A stretch of 64,000 bases of DNA, taken from Carallia brachiata (lineage: Eukaryota; Streptophyta; Magnoliopsida; Malpighiales; Rhizophoraceae). A program made the translations under genes and the position numbers. Within the stretch, counting starts at the first letter, position 1; each line of letters opens with the position of its first letter. The stretch spans positions 3,776,794 to 3,840,793 of the forward strand of contig JADCRB010000043.1 in the NCBI GenBank assembly GCA_021464245.1, written 5' to 3'. Of this stretch, positions 38,372-50,600 are shown piece by piece. The notes under the pieces were generated by a model. The model saw only the letters and a program-made list of their open reading frames with translations. It did not search any database and was not told the origin of the DNA.

Positions 38372-38837
38372 CACTGTATTTGGATAAAATTTTTGAGGGA
38401 GATGAAAGTGAGGGAGAGGAAAGTGGAGGAGAGGATCATTAGAGGAAGAAAATATTTTCTATCTTCTCTTGTGTTTGGAAAGAGGTGATGGGAGGGAGGA
38501 AATTATAAACTTTTGTTTGGGAAATGATGGAAAGTGGGGGAGAGAATATAAAATGTGTTAAAACAATTTTCCTCATAATAAATTCTATTAAGATAGTTTT
38601 TATGTAAATTGTAATTTTTAAATTATGTAAAGGTAATTGAGTCATTATATAAATTTTTGAGAACTAACAACTTTCCTCTCATTTTTGAGAGGATTGGTTT
38701 TGGTGGGGTAGGGAGAATTAGGGGAATTAGAAACTTTTTTTTCCCCACTTTTTAAATATTTCCCAAACACAACAGTTTACTTTAATCCTCTCACTTTTCT
38801 CTCCCTCTCCCTACTTTCCTCCCTCCCAAATACAGTG
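38372..38837. mobile_element. PIF/Harbinger-like MITE with clean TAA duplication
   Basis: Termini are CACTGTATTTGG and CCAAATACAGTG, perfect 12-bp inverted repeats, flanked on both sides by TAA (38369-38371 and 38838-38840). Units A (13691) and B (20663) show the uninterrupted site, a single TAA followed by AA..CTAGTGACC or a near equivalent. Length 466 bp, no coding sequence. The 3-bp TAA duplication fits the Tourist/Harbinger type. Confidence 0.9.
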
Positions 38838-41448
38838 TAAAACCAGTGATCAAGATGATAATAATTTTTTTTAATTTTAAAAAAAGGGAGAAAGAAAGTG
38901 GAGCGACTGACGACTAAGTGGGGCCACATCAAAGCTGTTGGTTGCTCAACAGTTTTGGATCTTTTTGTTAATCAAATCTAATTTTTTTTTAACATAAATA
39001 ACAATAAAGTAAATATATAATAATTTAAATTGTTTAATTATAAAAAAATATATTAAATTTAAAAATTTAAAAAATAAGTAAACTGTTAGAAAATTTTCAT
39101 ATTTTAGTATATCTTATTAAATGCATTTATAGAATTAAAACTAAAAATAAGAATGAAACAACTAACAAATATAAATTAACTAATTACAAATATTATATTT
39201 AAATAAAATATTATTAAAAATTCAAACGTTACTTCTTATTAATTTTCTCTCGTATGTAAGTATAGGCTACGAGCTTCTAAAAGATTTCAAAAGAAAAATA
39301 AGGTAAGAACGTTGCTTACTACATGACAGTTTTATAAACACAGTTCCTAAAAAAATAACAATATTATAAACAGGATCACACGGTTAGTCTTGGGGTGAGA
39401 GACTTCACAATGATTAGAAACACAGCTTAAATTATTTTAAAGTACGTTAGCCGTCATAGAAACCAGGAAAAAAAAATCCCCAACAAAATCGCTCCCTGTG
39501 GGAGCCACGCTCCAAATGGCGCGTACCTTCATAACAATACAACCTCAATGTAGTTGTTACCCACAATACTTTTAAAATGTACAAAAAAAAAAAAAATATG
39601 TAATTTAGTTAATTTTATTTAATATTTTTTTTTTGAAAATTAATTATACAATTACACATATTACTGTATTTTTATATATATTACAATAAAAAAATGAGTC
39701 ACTTACACTTGGATTAGATTCAATAGAAAATATGGGAAAGAAATTATTCAAAAAATTAAGTCACATTACTTTCTTTACTATTATTTTTTTTTCATATATT
39801 TCTTATATATTCAAATAATTTACTTTTCCTATAATTTTTATTTCATAATTTTTTTTTATTATTTTCTTTCTCACATATTGTTTCTATTCAAACAACTTAC
39901 TTTTCTGATAATTTTTTTTATTATTTTTTCATATTGTTTTCTTTTTCACATATTTTTCATGAAAAGAACTTTAATTTTTCACAATTTTTTTCTCATATTT
40001 TCTCCTAAAACAACGGAAAGCATCATTTTTTTAATACGTATTATAAGACAAGTAAACATCATAGAATAACATAGAGGCCAATAATTTTGCGTATATTTTG
40101 TTTGACATTAGATTGAATTGAATAGTTAAAGAAAGTTTAAAGACTAATGATGCTATGAGAAAATTACACTGAATTTGCTAACAAATGCACACACACAGCT
40201 ATATATACACACACACACACAAGTTAAATCAATTTTATCTTTATAAATTTTAGAAAAATGGAAGAGTATTTAGTATTATTTGTCATTCCATTTCTCCTCC
40301 TACGGTATCTACCGCTGTTGGATTGTTGCTACTTGAAAATTGTCTCTTCTCACAACAAGCGATATTTTGACAATTGCAACACCAGAAAACATACTGCAAG
40401 GAGAGGATCTCCACATCAAAAGGTCACGATGCCATTAAAGGAGGGAGGATTATGAAACACTAGCAGGAGTACATTCCCATCAGGCAAACTCCCATCAGTA
40501 GGCAAGAGGCACATTGTCTTTTATAATCCGAACAAATTTAGGTTTTCACAAACATAACATCTCAGTTTATCAATTAGTAGTGTCCACCCACCTATAAGAT
40601 TGCCAAATACATTAACAAAAATGTCCAAACTTCCTGCGTCGTTATCTCTTTTCTAGTCATATTACGGATTATTACTATGCACAGTTCACACTGTCACATA
40701 TATTTGCCACTATTGAATTACCTCATCACTCACCCTACTGTTGTCATCAAAGTCACACTTATCGAATCTATTCTAAGAATGTCGCAGGATGATTTAGTTT
40801 TTTTTTTTTAAAAAAAACAATATATTAGTTAAACATCTAAAAAGTAATATTGTTATTATGTGCTGTTAAGGGTTTTTTTTTTAAATTTCTTCAACATAAT
40901 ACTTCACTAATTATAATAAAATAATAATCACTCTTTTTTCTTTCTGTTCGACTTACAGAAGAAATAGTAACCCATCATCAAAAGAACATATGAGAGTTTG
41001 AATTAAAGTTTGAATTCCCTCAATTAATGTCACACTTTAAACACTTCAATGAAAATAAAATCATTTTTTTTCTTATTTTGCGATATGAAATTTTGTGAAA
41101 AAAAAAACAGAGAGAGATGAATTATATGGAATGAATCTGATTCCTTGTTTTTTATTTTATTGATCTACTACCCCCCAAAAATGTTTAGTCGTCACTACCA
41201 ATAAATAAGAGGAGACAATGGCTGACGTTGTAGTCCTTGGCGTGCGGATTTTGTTGCCCTTTGTTCGGCTTTTCTATAGGCTTAAGACTGCGAAATTACC
41301 TCAAGCCGGCGAAATTACTCCAGCGCGAGTGGATCTTGGCTTTTTCGGCCTTTTGTATTCCTTGTATTTCTAGATGACATTATCCGCATGCTATTTACAC
41401 TAGCGAACGATATTAAAAGTCAGCATTGGTGGCTTCCGTGTCTCGTAA

Positions 41449-42037
41449 TCGAAGAAGCACGGACACGGCATCTTGAAAGCCGAATCTATTTAGATTATTA
41501 GATTTTGACGAGGATGAAAAATATGAGAAAAAGTTATGAAAAAATTTGTGAGAATAACTAAAAAAATAAAATTTTATATTTAAATTATATGAAAAGATTG
41601 TGAAAAAAATATAAAAATAAAATTATAACAAACACCCTATAAATAAAGGTATTTAGAATTAAAATTACTAAAATATTTTTATAAATAATTAAATAAAATA
41701 GAAATATTTTAGTAATTGAATCAATGTGTTTTGTTTATTTATTTTTTTAAAACTTTTTTGGCATTAGAATTGACTCTTTTGTGTCTTTCTTTTTCTCTTA
41801 TATTTTTAATAAATCCAAACGTATAAAAATTCACTTGAAAATTGTGCTTCCTTTCACTTTTTCATTCTCACGCGATAAGTGTCTAACAGGTATCAGATAT
41901 GCACAATGGTGTCAGTGTTAGATGCGGATACGCGTTCAACATACGTCTGATAGATGTAGAACACTCTTTTAACAAAATATTTTTAAAAAAAGAATTTGGA
42001 CACCGTGTCGGACATGAGAGTTTTCCGTGTTTCACAA
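41449..42037. mobile_element. Repeat with GAAGCACGGACAC-type ends
   Basis: The left end contains GAAGCACGGACACGGC (41454). The right end in reverse complement reads GAAACACGGAAAACTCTC with GTCCGACACGGTGTC just inside. These arms are imperfect inverted repeats around an AT-rich centre. This block occupies the place where units B and C stop matching, so it is an insertion or replacement in C. Class uncertain. Confidence 0.5.
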
Positions 42038-42917
42038 AACAAAAAATTTTCTTCCTGATGTGGCTCAAAATCTGTCCCTAATCATTTTCTTGGATGGTTC
42101 CCCTCGCATATCCATGGATTGTTCTTCGGGCTTGGTCCCTCATTGACACGCACTGATCTATATACCTCACAGAATTTAGCTGTAGAAAAACAATTACTGT
42201 GGCATCATACCGGATATCTCGCAGGTTAATTTTACTTTGAAAATTAAAAAGCCTGCGGCGATACCGTTCCATTGCAGTAGAACATTCCCTTATGCATGCA
42301 AAAGTTCCACAGAAGGCCAGATGTGACGATAATGCCACTCATAATAAAATAATAATTTTTAAAAAATTCTATTTTTTTTTTTCACAAAAATCACTGAATG
42401 TGCACGAAAATTAACAAAATTTGCAAATAATCCTAACACAATGTACAAATAAGCTAGTCAAAAGTGCAACAAGGGTGGCACTCCATATTTTTGCACTTGT
42501 TGTCAGTATACGTCTACTTTTTGTTCGGACCACTTACACATTTATTAACTTCACACGGTTCTGATTTTATGCATGCGAATACACAGTATGAATGTACGTA
42601 TTTCGATCCAACGGTTGTAAAGTATGTTGGTATCTGCAGTTGTCTGTACAGAATCAATTATTACCAAATTAAATTAACAACCGTTGTGACAGCAAAAGAG
42701 TCAAAATAAACCTCAACAACAGTTAAGTGCAAGAAAGTGCGGTGCGACAGACATCCCTCTGCAACGACAGCGCCACAATCGATGGTGCGAGCGGCGGCCG
42801 CCTCCGCCACCACCTTAGTTAAATAAAATGGCTGCCCTGTCTTTGTTCTTCTGTTTCCATTCCTGATTTCCTCTTCTCTCCGACCAAACTTATCAAAGAC
42901 CCAAACCACTTGCCGAC

Positions 42918-45900
42918 ATGTCGACGGCAAGACGCCTCCTCCTTTCCTTGTTTGCCTTCTATTCCCTCTCTCTTTTTTCTGCTGTCAAATCCGACGAGCT
43001 TCAACTACTGCTGAAAATCAATCCGCGCTTCAAAAGTCAAACACCAATGTGTTCAATTCCTGGGATTCCAATAATTCCGTTTGTAAGTTCACCGGAATTA
43101 CCTGTAATTCAGGGAATTCGTCACGGAAATCGAGCTGTCCCAACAGAATCTAACCGGAGATCTTCCTCTTGATTCCATATGCCAGCTTCAGTTCCTGGAG
43201 AAGCTTTCACTGGGTTTCAATTCCTTTGTCGGCAGAGTCACGGAAGACTTGAACAAGTGCACCCAGTTGCTTTACCTGGACCTTGGAAACAATTTTTTCA
43301 CGGCACCCTTTCCGGATATATCGTCTCTCAGCAAATTACAGCATCTTCACCTGAACCAGAGTGGCTTTTCCGGAGTTTTCCCGTGGAAATCGCTGGAAAA
43401 TATGACCAGTCTCGTCACGCTGAGCTTAGGCGACAATCCGTTCGATCCTACCCCGTTTCCAGGCGAGGTCCTGAAGCTGACGAAGCTTAATTGGCTTTAC
43501 TTGTCGAATTGCAGCATCGAGGGTACAATTCCGCCGGGGATCGGAGATCTTTCTGAGCTCACAAACTTGGAGCTCTCTGAGAATAATTTGTCCGGCGAGA
43601 TTCCTGCCGAGATAGGAAAGCTTCAAAAGCTCTGGCAGCTGGAATCTACAACAACAGCCTTAACGGAACATTACCACCTGTGTTTCGTAACCTGACGAGG
43701 CTGGGAAAGTTCGATGCCTCGAACAATTCTCTTGAAGGGGACTTGTCTGAAATGAGGTTCTTGTCCAATTTGGTCAGTCTGCAATTATACATGAACTTGC
43801 TTACTGGGGAATTGCCGGCAGAGCTTGGGGGGTTCAAAAACCTTGTGAATCTGTCTCTTTACAGGAACCAGCTGACAGGGTCTCTTCCTCCACAGCTTGG
43901 TTCTTGGGCTAATTTTAATTTTATCGACGTATCGGAGAACAACTTGACCGGTCCTATTCCACCAGAATGTGCAAGCAGGGGACAATGAGGAAGCTTCTCA
44001 TGCTGCAAAACAATCTCACCGGCGAAATTCCGGCCAGTTACGCAATTGCACAACCTTGAGGAGATTTAGAATCAGCAAAAACTCGCTTTCAGGAAAGGTT
44101 CCCGCTGGAATCTGGGGATTACCGGAGGTGACGATAATTGATTTGGAGTTCAACCAATTTGAAGGTCCTATAACCCGTGATATTGGAAACGCCAAAGGGC
44201 TTGGACAGTTGTTCCTCGGAAACAATCGCTTGTCCGGTGAATTACCGGAGGAGATTTCACGAGCTACTTCATTGGTCAGTTTAAAGTTAAATGACAATCA
44301 GTTTTCAGGCAAGATTCCAGATACTTTTGGGGATCTGAAGCAAGTGGGTAGCCTTCATTTAGAAAACAATATGTTCTCTGGTTCAATACCACAGTCACTA
44401 GGCTCTTGTGATTCTCTTAGTGACCTAAACATGGCTCATAATTTACTGTCTGGTGAAATTCCAAGCTCTTTGGGATCTTTAACTAATTTGAATTCCCTGA
44501 ACCTGTCAGGGAATGAACTTTCAGGTCCAATTCCGGATAGCTTATCGTCTCTGAGACTAAGCCTTCTCGATCTATCACACAATAGCCTAACCGGTCTCAT
44601 TCCTCAAACTCTATCGATTGAAGCTTACAACGGTAGCTTTTCTGGGAATCCTGGCCTCTGCAGCGAAACAATTGGCTCCTTTCAGCGATGCTTGCCTAAA
44701 TCCAGGATGTCAAAAGATGTGCGTACACTCATTGTTTGCTTTTCTGTAGGATTAATGATGTTGCTTGTTTCCCTAGGATGCTTCTTGTACTCAAAGAAGA
44801 GAGAAAAGAAGCAAGAACGCTCTTGGAGGGAAGAATCTTGGGACGTGAAGTCATTCCAAGTGTTAAGCTTTAGTGAGGATGAAATCCTCGATTCAATTAA
44901 ACAAGAGAATCTGATTGGAACAGGAGGGTCCGGAAATGTTTATAGAGTAGCACTTGCCGATGGTAAAGAACTAGCAGTGAAACATATCTGGAATACCAAT
45001 CCCAACAGCCAGAAAAAGGGCTGGAGCACCACACCAATGCTTGGCAAAAGGGATGGAAAATCCAAGGAATTTGATGCAGAGGTTCAGACCTTGAGCTCTA
45101 TAAGGCATATCAATGTGGTCAAACTATATTGTAGCATTACCAGTGAAGACTCAAGCCTTTTGGTGTATGAGTACATGCCGAAAGGAAGTTTATGGGACCA
45201 ACTTCATACATCGAAGAAGATGGAGCTTGACTGGAAGACAAGGTACGAAATTGCTGTTGGGGCAGCTAAAGGATTGGAGTATCTGCATCATGGGTGCGAT
45301 AGGCCGATAATTCACAGAGATGTGAAGTCCAGTAACATATTGCTAGATGAGTTCTTGAAGCCTAGAATAGCAGATTTTGGGCTGGCCAAGATCGTTCAAG
45401 CAAATGATGGCAGGGACTCCACTCATGTGATCGCCGGAACGCATGGTTATATAGCTCCTGGTAAGTGAACTTTGTTCTTTACTCCTGCCATTGTTTTCAA
45501 TTCCATTTATTGTCTGTAATGTGATTGTAATTGGTGCAGAATATGGATACACATCCAAGGTGAACGAGAAGAGCGATGTCTATAGCTTCGGTGTGGTTTT
45601 AATGGAGCTGGTAAGTGGAAAGAGGCCGATAGAGCCAGAGTTTGGAGATAACAACGACATAGTTGAGTGGGTTGCAAGCAAACTGAAGAGTAAAGCAGAT
45701 GGTTGAGCATAGTGGACTCTGGAATTCCGGATGTTTTAGAGGAAGATGCTGTCAAAGTATTAAGGATTGCAATCCTCTGCACTGCAAGGCTTCCCAATAT
45801 TAGGCCTACCATGAGAAGCGTGGTCCAAATGCTGGAAGATGTCGAGCCCGGCAAATTGGTTGGCATCGTCATTGGGAAACCGGGTGGTAATCAGAAAAAT

Positions 45901-45939
45901 GAAAAGAAAGATGTGGACAAGTTCATTCCAGACCCTTGA
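42918..45939 (+). pseudogene. RLK7: RLK7-like LRR receptor kinase, full length but frameshifted (copy C)
   Basis: Same architecture as copy B. Exon 1 is 42918-45460, the intron 45461-45539 (GT-AG), exon 2 45540-45939. The part from about 44043 to 45460 is open and contains the distal leucine-rich repeats, the membrane span and the kinase N- and mid-lobes. The kinase has GTGGSGNVY, an AVK Lys, HRDVK and DFGLAK. Six one-base losses break the frame: about 43020 (AAA to AA), 43119 (CC to C), 43643 (GAGCTC to GAATC), 43965 (GACATG to GAATG), 44043, and 45701, giving TGA 45704-45706. The last coincides with the break in copy B. The final 78 codons (SIVDSGIP...) are displaced, removing the helices of kinase subdomains X-XI. 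Probably a pseudogene; a partial membrane-kinase product from an internal start is conceivable but unsupported. Confidence 0.88.
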
Positions 45940-47591
45940 AGGATTCCCATTAGTGATTATGGCGGGTGTTCTTATAAATCGTTTTAAGGACAAGAACATC
46001 CGAATGCTATAGTAGCAAGGTTTTCTTAATGTCAGTCTGTAACATATTAGAGCTTCTTATCTCACTTGTATTAAAAAAACAAAAATAGCTAGTCTGCAGT
46101 TTTGGTCGGTTACACAGTATTTCTTTCTCTCTCTCTCTCTCTCTTTTTTTTTCTTCCCCTTTGTATTAGCACAAACTGTGGTGAGAAGATGCTATGCTAT
46201 ATGTCCCATAAAACTGACAGTAGGACATTTTTGTTCCACAAACACAGCTGAGCATGCTAAACTGAGGAATGAACCAAAACCAGTACCACCACTGTAAGAG
46301 CTCGCTATATTGATACTTAAGCTGGCCTTTGGCTCTTCTAGTACTGCAAATCTTAGACATCTAACAACATCGATGAGGCCAAGTAAGTTCGACCGACTCC
46401 AAGGAGGTAATTTTTTGCTAATTTCTAGGTCATAAAATAGATGATTTTTCTTTGAGCAGTGAGGGAGGTAAACTAAGTGGCTCTATGAAAAAGACGCATA
46501 ATTCCACTTAGAATGCAAGTGCTATGCAATCCTTTCGTTTTTTTATTTAAAGTAAGATTGTATTACTAACTTAAATAGAAACAAATAGCAATATAAATAC
46601 AATTAATCTGAATTCTAACAATTTATTTTTTTTTACAAATTTAATAATTTCACTTTATTTTTTCATCTTGAAGTTAATGTAATTTTTTTTTGGTGTGAGT
46701 GGGACAGTTTTTTTTTTTTGTGGGGGGGGGGGGGGTGAGTAGTAGTCTAATAAAATTGACGTAAGGTTGTCAGTAATGTTAAATACAAGAGACATGAGCA
46801 GTATAATTCAAACTTCGAATATACTGTCTAATTTTGTTTTTGTTTTTTAGGCAATTGTGGTCCTTCTTGCTTCTTTATATTATTTATAATATGATGAATT
46901 ATTTTCATATTGTTTAGTCAAAATATCCATAATCAATCAATTCTCAGTGAGACGGTGACCAACAGGTTGTTGGGTCAAATCTTATGGTGGTGCTAAATTT
47001 GATATTAATCCGTTCCAATTTTGGAGACGCCAAAGTGCATTATGTGCGCGATTGATCTGATTAGCCGATCAATCGAAGCCTGGTTGACGGCAATATATCT
47101 CTTTTTGTTTTTTTGGCACGTACGTCCCTTTAAAGCCAAGTTAGCTTTTGCATTTATTGTCACGAGATTTGCAAGTTTGCTATTTATAATCGAATCAATA
47201 AGTACATAGTTAGATAGGTTTTTGCTTTGGATGTAGTTACGTCGGGTAACCACAACTATGAGCATGACAGTTTGGGGAATTCATAAGGGCCAAAATTTAG
47301 AAAAAAGACTAGCAAGTCACGGCTTGGGACGAAGATGATAATCTCTCCATGAGCCATGAAGAGCCGCGTGGCTGATTGGTTCTGTGTGTACAGTCAAGTT
47401 AGTTGTTAGTATTAGTAGTAGATAAATATGTGTGCCTTAGAAACTACAAAAAAATTTTGGCTGTCTTTTTAAGGGGGTGTTTGATTTTGTTTTTTAAGTT
47501 ATATTTGTATTTTAATTTGAAAAAGTAAGGATATGAGTGTTTAATAAAATTTTTAGAGGGGTTATTGATTGATAAGAAGTTCAATCAACTG
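45940..47591. other. 3' flank of copy C
   Basis: The flank is similar to that after copy B (30651-32310). It includes the AACATATTAGAGCTTCTTAT block (46040) and the TGACAGTTTGGGGAATTC block (47266; 32131 in B). A CT run lies at 46126-46145 and a run of 14 G at 46722-46735. No gene is recognised. Confidence 0.6.
46722..46735 (+). repeat. Homopolymer run of 14 G next to a T run
   Basis: A T run of about 12 is followed by GTG and then 14 consecutive G. The equivalent place after copy B (31431-31437) has only seven. Such a G run is rare in AT-rich plant intergenic DNA, is prone to slippage and is error-prone in sequencing. Confidence 0.9.
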
Positions 47592-48335
47592 CTCTTTAAA
47601 AAAGTATGTTAAATCTATTTTTTAGAACTTTTAGTTGTTAATACAAATCTTTTAGACTAAAATATTTTTTTTTTAACTTTTATTTATAAGTCTGAATTTA
47701 TATATACTTTAAATTTTTTTAATAAATTAAGGGCCCGTTTGGTAACGATTTTGTTTCCTATTTTTCATTTATTTTTCACAAAAAAAAAGAAAACGTGTTT
47801 AGTATTATTTTTGTTTTCTTTTTTTGTTGAAAAGTTAAAAGTATTTTTCAAAGAAAAAAAATAAATTGAGAAAATAATAAAAGATGACTTTCCCATTTTA
47901 TTTTTCACTTTCTTTTCTATACTTTTTTCTCACAATCTTTTCTCTCTCTATCCATCCATTTTATTTTTGTTCTCTTTAAAAAAGTATGTTAAATCTGTTT
48001 TTTAGAACTTTCAGTTGCTGATACAAATCTTTTAGACTAAAATATTTTTTTTTTAACTTTTATTTGTAAGTCTGAATTTATATATACTTTAATTTTTTTT
48101 AATAAATTAAGGGCCCGTTTGGTAACGATTTTGTTTCCTATTTTTTGTTTATTTTTCACAAAAAAAAAACGTTGTTTATTATTGTTTTCTTTTTTTGTTG
48201 AAAGTTAAAAGTGGTTTTTAAAAAAAAAAAAATAAATTGAGAAAATAATAAAAGATGACTTTCCCATTTTATTTTTCACTTTCTTTTCTATACTTTCTTC
48301 TCACATTCTTTTCTCTCTCTATCCATCCTTTTTAC
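47592..48335. repeat. Tandem duplication, period 380 bp, containing a transposon end
   Basis: CTCTTTAAAAAAGTATGTTA occurs at 47592 and again at 47972. The following ~360 bases are repeated with few changes, including AATAAATTAAGGGCCCGTTT (47721 and 48101). The duplication carries the left end of the element at 48111-49269 together with its flank. Confidence 0.85.
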
Positions 48336-49269
48336 TATATCTCTCTTTACTCATCCTCTCTATATTCCTCTATATTTTTTTCTCTCTCTACTCTCTCTCT
48401 CCTTTTTCTATCTCTACCTTCTCTCTATCCTCTCTCTCTGTCCTTTTTCTCTTTCTACTATTCTCTCTACTCATTCTCTCTCTACCTCCTCTCTCATTTT
48501 TCTCTCTCTACCATTCTCTATACTCATTCTCCCTCTACCCACTCTCTCTCTCTCCTTTTTCTCTCTCAATCATTCTCTCTCTTTTTCTCTCTCTGCTCAC
48601 TCTCTCTCCTTTTTCTCGTTCTACGATTCGCTTTGCTCTTTCTCTCTTTACCCCCTCTCTCTCTTTTTTCTCTCTACCATTCTCTGTCGACCCACACTCT
48701 CTCTCCTTTTTCTCGCTCTACCATTCTCTCTCTGCCCTCTCTCTCTCCTTTTTCTCTCTCTACTATTTTCTCTACTCATTCTTTCTCTACCCAAACTCTC
48801 TCTTTTTTCTTACTTTACCAGTCTCTCTACTCCTCCTCTCTCTACCCTCTCTCTCTCATTTTTCTCTCTCTATCATTCTCTTTACTCATTTATTCTCCAC
48901 CCTCTCTCTCTTTTTTTTCTCTCTGCCATTCTCTCTACTCATTCTCTTTCTACCCTCTCTCTCACTTATTTTCTCTCTCTACCATTCTGTTTACTCATTC
49001 TTTGTCTACCCTTTCTCTCTCTATTCTCTCTGCCATTATCTCTATTTATTCCCTCTCTACCCTCTCTGTCTCTCTCTACCATTTTTCCCTCTCTATTCAT
49101 ATTCTTTTTACCAATTCTCTCACTTTCCTTTTTCTATCTACTTTTTTATTCTTATAGAAAAAAACAAAAATCAAGAGCAATAAACACAAAAATTCAGCAA
49201 ACAGTAAAAACAGAAAAACAAAAAATAAAAAATAGAAACAAAAAATTGACAGTATCTCTAAACGGGTCC
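48111..49269. mobile_element. Harbinger-like MITE enlarged by a pyrimidine repeat
   Basis: The left end GGGCCCGTTTGGTAACG (48111) pairs with the right end AAACGGGTCC (to 49269). Both are bordered by TAA (48108-48110, 49270-49272), the expected 3-bp duplication. Just inside are ATTTTGTTTCC and GGAAACAAAAT-type partners. The interior between 48297 and 49145 is a degenerate CT microsatellite. The same left end also occurs at 47731 through a local tandem duplication. Confidence 0.65.
48297..49145 (+). repeat. 850 bp degenerate pyrimidine tract
   Basis: Almost continuous C/T with units such as CTCTCTCTACCATTCTCT and CTACTCATTCTC repeated about every 60-70 bases with variation. It is open in one frame for about 300 codons only because CT-rich DNA rarely forms stop codons. 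Long polypurine-polypyrimidine DNA of this type can adopt triplex structure. Confidence 0.9.
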
Positions 49270-49505
49270 TAAATTATTTTATTTTATTTGTAAGAAATAA
49301 TGCTAATAGTTATTAATAGAAATAAGATAATATATTAGTTTATATGTGAAATTTCATTAAACATATTTTTTAAAATTTTTCATGAAATTATTATTTTTTG
49401 TCTAAAAAAATTATTGATTTTTTTTATTAAAACTTATTGCAAATTAATTTTTTGAAAACCGTAGTATATATTATGCAGTTAAAACCTACTAATGTATAGA
49501 TAATT

Positions 49506-50600
49506 AAAACAAATAGATTTTTGATTTTTATTAAAATAAAATTTCATTTTGAATTTTTTAAACTTTATACACTTTTTTATATTTATTTTTGAATTTTACA
49601 AATTTTTGAAAATACAAATCATATGCATATGGAAATTTTTCTAAAAATTTCAAAAATTTTTCAAAAATAAAAAAAATTCAGTATTTGACCATTAAAATGA
49701 AACTTTAAAAATTTAGAATTTTAAAATTATGAGGTTCTTAAATTTAGAATTTTTTAAAAAATTTTAGAAACTTTATAATTTTTCAATTCTTATTTTTTTT
49801 TTCAAAAGTTTTAAAACATTGGTGGGTTTTATTTTTAAAATTTTTGATTTTTATTAAAATGAAATTTTATTTTGAATTTTTTAAATTTATAAATTTCTTT
49901 TAGATTTATTTTTGAATTTTTAGAATTTTTGAAAATTTGTTGAAATTTTTAGAAAAATTTCAATATGTATATGATATGTATTTGTGAGAAAATGTATTTG
50001 CTAATAATATTTTTTTATATATATCTGTTAATTTTCATTAATTTTTATAGGCTTTTTAAGTAAAATATTTTTTATTACATATTTCGTACTTTTTTTTTTC
50101 GTTTCTGTAGTTTTCTAACATTTTTTTTTTATTTTTTGCCATTTTGTAATGTGGTCAACAGCCATATTTTATGGTCAAAGTCCCTTTTGTCCAAAATTAT
50201 GCTCAACCAAAATGAATCCATTAAAGTTTAGAAAATATTGAAATTTTTAAAATTTTTTTTACATTTTTACAAAAATTTCAATATGCATATGATACGTATT
50301 TTTGAAAATTTATTAACAATGTTCTTTTTTATTATTTTTTTTAGATTTTTAAAGTAAAATACATTTTTTATATGGTATTAGCATTTTAAATTGATTTTTA
50401 ATTTTTTTTTTCATATATTTCCTTTTAAAAGTAATATTTTAATCGGTTAAATACCCAAATTAACGGTCAAACCGTATTCTGTTAGTGGTTGGACTCAATT
50501 AAAAAAAAATTGTAACGTTTAGGGCTTAAAAAAATTCTTAACGTATAAGACTTAATTGAAAAAAATTCAAATTTAAAGAACTAAAAATTTACTTATCCCT
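49506..50600. repeat. AT-rich block of diverged direct and inverted repeats
   Basis: The motif around TTTCAATATGCATATGATAC (50277) recurs as TTTCAATATGTATATGATAT (49958) and in diverged inverted form near 49620. The phrase TTTTGATTTTTATTAAAAT occurs at 49520 and 49841. This appears to be a cluster of decayed non-autonomous elements inserted in unit C. The equivalent flank of unit B does not contain it. No coding sequence. Confidence 0.5.

Noticed and set aside
48255..49157. 300-codon open frame, Ser/Leu/Phe-rich
   Set aside because: It lies entirely in the pyrimidine microsatellite; C/T-only DNA rarely forms stop codons. There is no domain, and composition explains it fully.
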